From a virus, in IMG/VR virus record IMGVR_UViG_3300045935_000032, positions 1 through 43,102 of that record: DNA of 43,102 bases; one strand, given 5' to 3'. Made by a program: the position numbers and the translations under genes. Positions within the stretch are counted from its first letter, which is position 1. Each line of letters begins with the position of its first letter. The notes under the pieces are model-generated. The model had not been told where the DNA came from. It worked only from the letters and a program-made list of their open reading frames with translations, and ran no database searches. Shown here piece after piece: positions 36,820-43,102 of this stretch.

Positions 36820-37418
36820 ACAACCACCTCGTCTCGCACCTCGCGCGCACGACGGATCGCTTCGGTTTTCAGGGCTACGGCGTCTTCCATGTGCGCCATC
36901 CGGTTGCCGTTGTTGCCCCAGTCGAGCTCCTCGAAGACGAGCGGCAACTGGATGGTTGGGCTGATGACGCCGATGATCGTGTCCGACCACATACGGAAGA
37001 AGTCGTCGTGCTCGTAATGCTCGAGGTAGCGCAGGTGAGCGGCTGTCCAGAGCGCCACGTTGCTGATCGAACCGGAGCCGGGGAAGACGAGATCGTCGTA
37101 GCCGTCCTCGATGCCCTGGCGGCGTGCTCCGTCTGACCAGTCCTGCCACATGCAGCCAACGAGATGCGCTGGCGAGTAGGCGGCCAGGATCTGCATCTGC
37201 TGTTCGGGCGAGTGGACGATGTCGTCGTCCTGGCTGTAGATCACCTCGGTCTTGGCTCTGAGCGCACCGAGCATCCGGCCGTACGTCATCTGGTCTAGCT
37301 CTTCTTGACTGTTGTCGAAGACGATCACGTTGTCGAAGACAAGTGAGTCGAGGACCGGCGCGAGGTCAACGTCGCCGCGGGTCACGATCACGGCCGTCAC
37401 GTCAGCGGACGACAGCAA
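36816..37418 (-). CDS. GT-A-type glycosyltransferase
   Basis: A 200-residue protein. The TTG at 37418 has GGGAGGAG six bases before it. DVTAVIVTRGDVDLAPVLDS is the nucleotide-binding start; VIYSQDDDIVHSP carries the metal-binding acidic cluster. Later blocks are GSGSISNVALWTAAHLRYLE and LDWGNNGNRMAHME. Probably inverting GT2-like; acceptor unknown. Confidence 0.72.
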   Translation of the reverse strand: MLSSADVTAVIVTRGDVDLAPVLDSLVFDNVIVFDNSQEELDQMTYGRMLGALRAKTEVIYSQDDDIVHSPEQQMQILAAYSPAHLVGCMWQDWSDGARRQGIEDGYDDLVFPGSGSISNVALWTAAHLRYLEHYEHDDFFRMWSDTIIGVISPTIQLPLVFEELDWGNNGNRMAHMEDAVALKTEAIRRAREVRDEVVV

Positions 37419-38052
37419 GGCTCTCCTCCCAGCGGTACATCTCACCCATGTGTGTCGCGCGCACGCCAGCGGTCAGTTCGGTAGCGCCGCGCGTCCGGCC
37501 GTGGCGCATGTACCTGAACTTGGGCCTATCGCTAGCAGTGAAGACAGCGCCCATCCGGGCGAGCCTGCGCCACAGCGCCCAGTCCTGCAGCGCTACGTCG
37601 GGGAATCCACCGGCGTCGGTCAGGATGTCGCTGCGGACGAACGATCCGGCCACAAACGGGTTGTGGTCGAGTTGGAGGATCTCGTCATTATCGAGGACCG
37701 GCGGGATGTAGACCTCTCCGTCGCTTCGTTCGTAGCCAGCCTGGACGACATCAGCGTCGGACTGTTCGATCCCTTCGAGCGCGTCGTGGAACGCCAGGTC
37801 GTCGATGTCGTGGATCCAAACCCATTCACTTCTGACCTCCTTGAGCGCTGTGGTGAGATGGAACGCTTGTGGGTGTCCGTTCTGGCGGCGGCGGAAGACC
37901 TCGAGGACGCTCGTGAGGTGCCTGTAGCGGTCAGTGCCGACGATCACTTCGCAGGGTGCCGGGTTGAGCATCCCGACAGCGTTGAGCCAGTCTGGGAGGT
38001 AGTCGTCGTGGGTCGTCCCGTAGAGGCAGCTGATGATCGTCACATCGACCAC
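37402..38052 (-). CDS. GT2 glycosyltransferase
   Basis: A 216-residue protein. The GTG at 38052 has AAGGAG seven bases upstream, which decides it over the GTGA-overlapping GTG at 38043. MVDVTIISCLYGTTHDDYLP, EWVWIHDIDDLAFHDALEGI (DxD), then LQDWALWRRLARMGAVF, the ED/W region of GT2 enzymes. It overlaps the upstream gene by 13 bases. Confidence 0.82.
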   Translation of the reverse strand: MVDVTIISCLYGTTHDDYLPDWLNAVGMLNPAPCEVIVGTDRYRHLTSVLEVFRRRQNGHPQAFHLTTALKEVRSEWVWIHDIDDLAFHDALEGIEQSDADVVQAGYERSDGEVYIPPVLDNDEILQLDHNPFVAGSFVRSDILTDAGGFPDVALQDWALWRRLARMGAVFTASDRPKFRYMRHGRTRGATELTAGVRATHMGEMYRWEESLAVVR

Positions 38053-38681
38053 GCGACGTCTCCTTCGCTGAATCCGACTCGCTCCTTGTAGAAGCGCAGC
38101 CCCTCCTGCCCGCTGTCGTGGCGGTTGTAGTAGAGGATCCCGTCGTTGCCGGATTGGTCTTCGATCATTCCGGCGAACAGGAGGTACATGATCTCGTCGG
38201 CGAGGTAGTCGCCGTGACCCAAGATCATGCTCACCATTCCGAGCTCGTTGCTGCGATGGAGCGTCATGTAGGCGACGAGGTTTAGCCGTGGTGACAACAC
38301 GCCGTAGGTGCGCGTGTTGTGGAGATCGCACGGGAACTGCGGCAACCGTCCACGCTCGATGCGGTGTCGATATCCGTCAGCCATTGGCCTTCCTTGGCGT
38401 TGCTCGAGCGATGTGTTGATCGCGTAGATGTCGTCGGGGCATTGGCTGTAATCGACTTCGTTGAAGACGTAGCCGCGGCGCTCACAACGGTCGGAGCGTT
38501 TGCGCGCGGTCCGATGCTGCGCGCGCCATTCCTCGAGCGAGCCGGGGCAGGCCATGATCGACACGCCGCGCTGGTAGCGGATCGGTGAGAGCGTCTCGAA
38601 TAGCCTCTGCGCGTGGGCGACGCAGCTCTGCTCGACGCAGCCGCCGTCAAGATCGACCGGGAGAGCCATCGTCTCAATCAC
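38040..38681 (-). CDS. GNAT-like acyltransferase (tentative)
   Basis: A 213-residue protein. GTG at 38681 overlaps the methyltransferase stop; ATG at 38669 is an alternative. The C-terminal half, LGMVSMILGHGDYLADEIMY to GILYYNRHDSGQEGLRFYKE, has the layout of acyl-CoA N-acyltransferase folds (central strand, helix, then GxxGLRFYxERxGF-like end). It may acylate a sugar or protein in the module. Weakly supported. Confidence 0.5.
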   Translation of the reverse strand: MIETMALPVDLDGGCVEQSCVAHAQRLFETLSPIRYQRGVSIMACPGSLEEWRAQHRTARKRSDRCERRGYVFNEVDYSQCPDDIYAINTSLEQRQGRPMADGYRHRIERGRLPQFPCDLHNTRTYGVLSPRLNLVAYMTLHRSNELGMVSMILGHGDYLADEIMYLLFAGMIEDQSGNDGILYYNRHDSGQEGLRFYKERVGFSEGDVAWSM

Positions 38682-39165
38682 GGCGCATCACCAGCCAGCC
38701 GACGCTGCTGTTGCGAGGGAAGTACGAAGCCGTCCAGCCCGCAGCAACGCCGTCCAGGTCGACACCGCTCTTCACCGTGAGCGTCAACATCTGGCGCGCG
38801 ATCATCAACCACAGATGGAGCATCTGCCAGGCGCGTTCCTGCATGTGACCCATGAACGGGTCAACCGACACGACATCCCACTCGCGGCCTTCCAATGCGG
38901 CGCGATCGGCGAAGTTGTAGGCGTCCTCGACGTGGAACGCGTGGCCCTCCGGCATGAGGGTCGCCATCTCGAACAGCTTGTCCTTGTCGTTATCGACGAA
39001 GTCGACGGTCAGGCCGGCGCGGATCAGGTGGATGCCGTCATTCCAGCCCCAGAACCCGGCAGCGAACAGCGACAGCGCCGTCCCTCCATTCTCCGGGAGC
39101 AGGAACGACGGGTACGGCTGCGCCTCACGATTCAACGCGTCGAACGTCTCAGGCTTGACGATCAA
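38674..39165 (-). CDS. SAM-dependent methyltransferase-like protein
   Basis: A 163-residue class I fold candidate. TTG at 39165 overlaps the upstream stop (TTGA). LSLFAAGFWGWNDGIHLIRA (motif I), TVDFVDNDKDKLFEMA (acidic residue binding ribose), EWDVVSVDPFMGHM (motif IV-like). It lacks a target-recognition domain. Substrate may be sugar, protein or DNA. First gene of the sugar module. Confidence 0.62.
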   Translation of the reverse strand: MIVKPETFDALNREAQPYPSFLLPENGGTALSLFAAGFWGWNDGIHLIRAGLTVDFVDNDKDKLFEMATLMPEGHAFHVEDAYNFADRAALEGREWDVVSVDPFMGHMQERAWQMLHLWLMIARQMLTLTVKSGVDLDGVAAGWTASYFPRNSSVGWLVMRRD

Positions 39166-39620
39166 CTCAGCGCCTTCAGAACGACGACCTGGAGCAGCGA
39201 GCCGAGGAACAAGAAGTTGCCGTTCACGTCAGTGAAGTCGGTGTAGCCGGACCACGGGTACCCGTCGTTCCACTTGATGTCCTGCGCCCAGCCGCCGAGC
39301 GAGTGGTCGGAGTCGAGCGCCTTGATGATCGACAGGTCGCCCTCGTCATCCGTCAACGCGAGGAGTAGATCTTCGCCCGTGTAGACGTCGGCTATGGAGA
39401 CGCGTACGCGGATCGTGATCGGGATGCCGCCGTAGAGTTCGCCGTATCCGGCGAGGCCACCCTCAAGTCCGGTCGGGTTCGCGATCAGCATGTCGATCGC
39501 AGGCGTCTCCGCGATGGGAAAAGCGCGCGGCTCGATGTGCAACGTGATGTCTGTCGCAGGCTGGAGCTCGTTCTCGAGTTGGGCGGCCATGGCGTCCATG
39601 ACCTGAGCGATTGTCGCCAT
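39162..39620 (-). CDS. Putative neck/tail-terminator protein
   Basis: A 152-residue protein. MATIAQVMDAMAAQLENELQ, then alpha/beta body (GIPITIRVRVSIADVYTGED) ending in LGSLLQVVVLKALS. N-terminal helix plus beta layout and its position after the adaptor-like gene suggest tail terminator or joining protein. No firm family match by eye. Confidence 0.5.
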   Translation of the reverse strand: MATIAQVMDAMAAQLENELQPATDITLHIEPRAFPIAETPAIDMLIANPTGLEGGLAGYGELYGGIPITIRVRVSIADVYTGEDLLLALTDDEGDLSIIKALDSDHSLGGWAQDIKWNDGYPWSGYTDFTDVNGNFLFLGSLLQVVVLKALS

Positions 39621-39621
39621 T

Positions 39622-40257
39622 TCAGGCTACGCCCCAGCGCTCCTTGATAGGCGCGAGCCGCTGCGCGTACCGCTCCCACGAATAGCGACCGAACGACGAC
39701 GGGACCGCCTCGTCAACGACGCCGAGGATCCCCGGTGCCGATTCGGTGTGGCGCCACAGATCAGCGGCACGGTCGAGGCACACGGTGCGGGCGAGGTCGA
39801 GTTTCCATGTTTCGAGCGCCGTCGTGCTGTTCCGATCAATCTCGGCGTCTATCTCACCGGACGCTGTCAGGATCACACGGTTCGCCGCGGCCGTCTGGTC
39901 GCTTGTGGGTGCCCGCACTTTGAGGATGCGGAAGAGTTCGGTCGCGTCGATGTAGGCGGTGACGGGTGGGGCAGCACCAGCGGTGTTCTGGACTGGCTGT
40001 GTCGGCTCGCTCAAGTGCAGTCCGGCGTCGACGAAGGAGATGCGGTACCACTGGTCAGCGGCGGTGCCGTTCGCGGTCGTGAATGACCGGGCCTGTGGGT
40101 CTGTCGGGTCTACGTCGAGCGGGGACAGTGCGAGCGTGTCGATGATCGCGAACGTCCCGGTGTCTGACGCGGCCTCTTCGATCTGGACGTGGGTCCAGGG
40201 GAGCGCGTCAAAGCGTTGCGGCGGCGTGTAGCTGACGAAGCTGACGATCTGGGTCAT
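39622..40257 (-). CDS. Putative head-tail adaptor
   Basis: A 211-residue protein. The N-terminal half is beta (fibronectin-like: YTPPQRFDALPWTHVQIEEA, WYRISFVDAGLHLSEPTQPV). The C-terminal half is helical and resembles gp6-like adaptors: TAYIDATELFRILKVRAPTS, ANRVILTASGEIDAEIDRNS, LDLARTVCLDRAADLWRH. Such helical proteins attach below the portal. ATGA overlap upstream. Confidence 0.65.
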   Translation of the reverse strand: MTQIVSFVSYTPPQRFDALPWTHVQIEEAASDTGTFAIIDTLALSPLDVDPTDPQARSFTTANGTAADQWYRISFVDAGLHLSEPTQPVQNTAGAAPPVTAYIDATELFRILKVRAPTSDQTAAANRVILTASGEIDAEIDRNSTTALETWKLDLARTVCLDRAADLWRHTESAPGILGVVDEAVPSSFGRYSWERYAQRLAPIKERWGVA

Positions 40258-41228
40258 CCGACCAGGCTCCCTTCGCGTGCTTCGGCTAGGCGTCCGCTTA
40301 GTGTCTCGACCATGTCGCCTTCGCTGGTTTCGCTGATGAAGCCTGCGGGTCCAGCTGGGTAGGACTTGGCTGTCACTACGCCGCTGGTGGTGAGGGTGAA
40401 GGTGAGCGGGAGATGTGCTGCGTCGGAGAACTTGGCGTTGCCTGCCGTGACGATCGAGAGGACGTAGTGGGTGGCTGCGGCGCCGAATGTCGCGCGGGTC
40501 GCGGCAGTTGTGAGGGTGACGGTCTCGTGGAGTGTGGCGGCGCCGATGGCTGTGCGGACACCGGACGCGTGATTCGTGACGGTGAGATTGAACGCTGCCG
40601 CACCGAGTACGGGGACTTTGCCGACGAACCCGTCAGCGGTGAAGGTAAGGACGAGAGGTTCGCTGGCCGCCCCAATACCGGTGCGCGTGCCGGCCGACGT
40701 GAGGGCAAGCGTTTCAGGTCGAGTCGCGGACCCGAATGTCGTCCGAACACCTGCGGCTATGAACGTGATTGTCTCTGCGCGCGCAGCTGAGGCTGAGGTC
40801 GTCTTGAATCCGGCCGTGACGATGGAAAGCGTCTCCGGTCTGGTCGCGGCGCCGATCGCCGTTCGGACAGCCGCCGTGGTAATCGTCAGCGTCTCGCCTC
40901 TCGCGGATGCTCCGAGTGTCTTACGGATGCCTGCGGTGACGAACGTGATCGTCTCTGGGCGTGTGGCGGCGCCGAATGTCTTGCGAACCCCGGCCGTCGT
41001 TATCGTCAACGTCTCCGGGCGTGAGGCCGCGCCTATCGCGTTACGAGTACCGGCTGTCGTGATGGTCAGCGTCTCTGGACGCGTGGCGGCCCCGATCGCC
41101 TTCCTCGTCCCGGCAGTCGTTACTGCGTACGAGAGGTTGAATGTGGCGGCCCCGGTGACTGACGCGCCTGTCGTTCCCGCGTAGCGCTGACCAAAGTACG
41201 ACCAGCCGAAAGCGTTGGCTCCGAACAT
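40254..41228 (-). CDS. Structural protein with 20-residue tandem repeats
   Basis: A 324-residue protein. It starts MFGANAFGWSYFGQRYAGTT, then has at least eight contiguous 20-residue repeats of the form TAGTRKAIGAATRPETLTIT, and three weaker copies later. Each is a probable beta unit, so the protein may be a fibre or capsid spike. C-terminus (YPAGPAGFISETSEGDMVET) is non-repetitive. ATG follows the upstream TAG directly. Confidence 0.7.
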   Translation of the reverse strand: MFGANAFGWSYFGQRYAGTTGASVTGAATFNLSYAVTTAGTRKAIGAATRPETLTITTAGTRNAIGAASRPETLTITTAGVRKTFGAATRPETITFVTAGIRKTLGASARGETLTITTAAVRTAIGAATRPETLSIVTAGFKTTSASAARAETITFIAAGVRTTFGSATRPETLALTSAGTRTGIGAASEPLVLTFTADGFVGKVPVLGAAAFNLTVTNHASGVRTAIGAATLHETVTLTTAATRATFGAAATHYVLSIVTAGNAKFSDAAHLPLTFTLTTSGVVTAKSYPAGPAGFISETSEGDMVETLSGRLAEAREGSLVG

Positions 41229-41885
41229 CTAGGAGGTGAGCTCCGCGCTGGACATGATGTTGGTGCCGACGAACGAGGCGCCGCCGTTGAAGCTGACGCC
41301 GATGATGTTCGACGTGGTCGAGTTGAACCCCGAGGAGGCAAGCGGCACGGCCACGTAACCAGCGGTTCCTGTAGTAGAGAAACCCGTCGACGCCAACTGG
41401 TGCTTTAGCTCGGCTACGCCGGCGATGACTGCGGACGTTCCCGACCCGACGCTGCGGAACTCGACGGTGATCGTGAATACTGCCGTGTCGATGACACCCG
41501 TCTGGGCGGCTCCGATGTTGAAGGTCAGGATTGCTGCATCGCCCGTTGTGCCGAGCGTCCCCATCCTTACGATGCATACCGGGATCGCGATTCCAGCGCC
41601 GGTCTTGACCATGTCGAACGTTGCGACATAGACCATCCCGGCTTTCCATGACCCCACGGTGCCGACGTTGACGCTGGTGCCGGTCATGTAGGTGTCAGCG
41701 GCGAATCCTCCACCTACTGCACCCGTTGCTCCCCCTGACCATCCCCCGCCCAAGCGGGTGACGATTCCTGCCTCGTCGATGAACGCAGGGGCCGCTGGCG
41801 ACAGGGTGCTCGAGTAGAACACCTCGCCTTTGTTCGCGGCGGGGGTGGCTGGGGTGACGATCTTGTTGAAACGGAGACGACTCAT
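41229..41885 (-). CDS. Virion structural protein, probable fibre (218 aa)
   Basis: The ATG at 41885 has AAGGAG upstream; the open frame extends to 41960 without one. MSRLRFNKIVTPATPAANKG, PAFIDEAGIVTRLGGGWSGG, then beta-rich sequence with GSWKAGMVYVATFDMVKTGA. The N-terminal pattern (KGEVFYSSTLSPAAPAFIDE) is common in actinophage minor tail or fibre proteins. Confidence 0.65.
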   Translation of the reverse strand: MSRLRFNKIVTPATPAANKGEVFYSSTLSPAAPAFIDEAGIVTRLGGGWSGGATGAVGGGFAADTYMTGTSVNVGTVGSWKAGMVYVATFDMVKTGAGIAIPVCIVRMGTLGTTGDAAILTFNIGAAQTGVIDTAVFTITVEFRSVGSGTSAVIAGVAELKHQLASTGFSTTGTAGYVAVPLASSGFNSTTSNIIGVSFNGGASFVGTNIMSSAELTS

Positions 41886-41895
41886 TTGTTGCTCC

Positions 41896-42966
41896 TTAGA
41901 CTTTCGTGAATCGGACGAAGGCTGGCGGAGGGTTCGCAGATCCGCCGGTTCCGGCATCAATGAACGGCGATCCGCCGGCGTTGTTCACCACGGCGTGAAC
42001 TGAATAACTGTGGTAGCCGACAGTGGGCGTGAATCTGTACCAACCGTTTCCCGTAACGACCGCCTGTGTGGAAGAGTCGCTCTGGTAGTAGAACAGACGT
42101 GCCAGGGCGGTTAGCGCAGCCCCTTCATACAGGTAGACGGAGATGGAGCCTGCGCTCACGTTCGGCGGCTCGACATCGGGACTGTAGAACTCAACCATGA
42201 CAGGTGCGCCGTCGAACCAGATCGTAGGGATCGTTGTGAAGACAAGAGTGGGTGCGGATACCGTCGTGGATGAGATGGTTACGAACGATGTGATCTGCGT
42301 GTAGTTGTATTCGTAACCTGGCAGCAACACGGAGCTGGTGTAGGTGTCTGTTCCGAGTTGTATTTCTCCTCCGCTGGCGATTTCGCTAGCGAACGGCGCA
42401 GACACTTCGTAGAAGTCGGAGAACACGACCTCGCTATTCGATGGCACCAGTTCGTCAGCGACGGTGACGAAGATGTTTCTGTTCTGGTCCGGCGGTGCCA
42501 GCGGCGTCGCAAAATCGCCGATGACGAGAATGGCGCCAGACGCGAGCTCGTACTCAAACGACGCGGCAAGCTCGAGGTAGTCGTCATAGATGACCTGCGT
42601 ATTCGCCGGGATTGTCTCGTCCGCGACCGTCAGGTAGATGTTGGGATTGACGTCGACTTCGACGTCGGTGAGCGTCTTCGCCGTAATTGTGGCGGCAATC
42701 TGGTCGCCGATGACGACGGTGCGCGCCGAGGACGACTCCTGTGCGCGTGTGATCGTGAACGTGTCCGTCGAGATGTTCGTGACACGGACGATCTCGGCAT
42801 TCGCCGTCGTTGGCTGAGCGCTGGCGGGCCAGATGGTCGCGTTGAACGGGACCGCCGGAAACTTGGCCCCGTCAGCGGCAGTGACAACGAGGCTTGCCCC
42901 GGAGAACGCCGGCGATGGCGCCGTAGCGACCAGGGATGCGGCGAAGTTCTTATGAGCGTCGGGCAA
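41896..42966 (-). CDS. Virion structural protein with internal duplication
   Basis: A 356-residue protein. TTG at 42966 with a GAGGAC site; before the insertion sequence arrived it followed the 145-residue gene by 12 bases. It has the common phage block TDTFTITRAQESSSARTVVI. Two similar 45-residue units follow: NPNIYLTVADETIPANTQVI and NRNIFVTVADELVPSNSEVV. The C-terminal beta domain has YLYEGAALTALARLFYYQSD. Probable fibre or decoration protein. Confidence 0.65.
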   Translation of the reverse strand: MPDAHKNFAASLVATAPSPAFSGASLVVTAADGAKFPAVPFNATIWPASAQPTTANAEIVRVTNISTDTFTITRAQESSSARTVVIGDQIAATITAKTLTDVEVDVNPNIYLTVADETIPANTQVIYDDYLELAASFEYELASGAILVIGDFATPLAPPDQNRNIFVTVADELVPSNSEVVFSDFYEVSAPFASEIASGGEIQLGTDTYTSSVLLPGYEYNYTQITSFVTISSTTVSAPTLVFTTIPTIWFDGAPVMVEFYSPDVEPPNVSAGSISVYLYEGAALTALARLFYYQSDSSTQAVVTGNGWYRFTPTVGYHSYSVHAVVNNAGGSPFIDAGTGGSANPPPAFVRFTKV

Positions 42967-42975
42967 GTCCTCGTC

Positions 42976-43102
42976 CTCTAGGAGGGTCTAGCGAAACGCT
43001 CTAGCCGTCCCGCCATGCGGGTTCTCGCCTTCGCGCTGTAGTGGGTTACCCCAGGATGGGCCACGATCTACCCCATGTCCTCTGCGGCGCTCGTAGCAAG
43101 CT
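42976..43102. repeat. Terminal direct repeat, right copy
   Basis: Identical to 1-127. It begins two bases before the CTAG duplication and contains the left end of the insertion sequence. Confidence 0.93.

Overview
The window is one complete, circularised genome of a temperate tailed phage (Caudoviricetes, long-tailed, HK97-fold capsid). Its first and last 127 bases are identical (1-127 = 42976-43102), so the unique length is 42,975 bp. The probable host is a high-GC actinobacterium or relative. The evidence is high GC with frequent GTG/TTG starts, dense ATGA/GTGA/TGATG overlaps, and actinophage-style proteins (an Ala/Trp-rich repeat protein, Cys-rich HGT-repeat proteins, a secreted Rpf-like transglycosylase). 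Host assignment is inference. No tRNA, rRNA or CRISPR array was seen.

Almost everything is transcribed leftward (minus strand). Around 26.0 kb lies a divergent immunity switch: an XRE repressor on the minus strand with a palindrome inside its promoter, facing a frameshifted Cro-like gene and a small zinc-ribbon membrane protein on the plus strand. From the repressor leftward runs a nearly continuous chain of overlapping early genes. It holds micro-proteins (25.3-25.7 kb), Cys-rich DNA-binding-type proteins, a RecT-like annealing protein, a signal-bearing transglycosylase, two proteins with homing-endonuclease-associated repeats, a VRR-NUC nuclease and a tyrosine integrase (18.5-19.5 kb). Next comes an unusual array of about a dozen small genes (13.7-18.5 kb), each joined to the next at a recurring TCTGCCGC motif that encodes Ser-Ala-Ala. 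It is followed by a RepA/RecA-type helicase, a zinc-ribbon nuclease-like gene, a cluster of CTTGTCCC repeats (origin- or operator-like) and a sigma-region-4-like HTH protein.

The late operon starts near 10.4 kb (HNH, large terminase, portal, prohead protease, major capsid). It continues through small head and decoration or fibre genes to 2.9 kb and wraps across the contig ends to 43.0 kb. There it carries three repeat-rich structural proteins and two neck-type proteins. A seven-gene sugar/SAM module follows (SAM methyltransferase, acyltransferase-like, GT2, GT-A, small ORF, polysaccharide-deacetylase-like, GT2). The tail genes come next: a tube candidate, a tail assembly chaperone with a -1 frameshift at CCCTTTG, HK97 gp10-like, tape measure and two tail/fibre proteins. 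Lysis ends the operon (coiled-coil TM protein, NlpC-type endolysin, holin) at 26.6 kb.

Between two structural genes, at the contig ends, sits a 2,920-bp insertion sequence (7-2926) with CTAG target duplications. It carries an IS5-type transposase and a passenger gene that fuses a beta-class DNA methyltransferase to an Mrr-type nuclease domain. The points most worth a second look are the SAA junction-motif gene array, this methyltransferase-nuclease IS, the apparent use of ATT/ATC/ATA starts, the CTTGTCCC repeat cluster and the glycan module.
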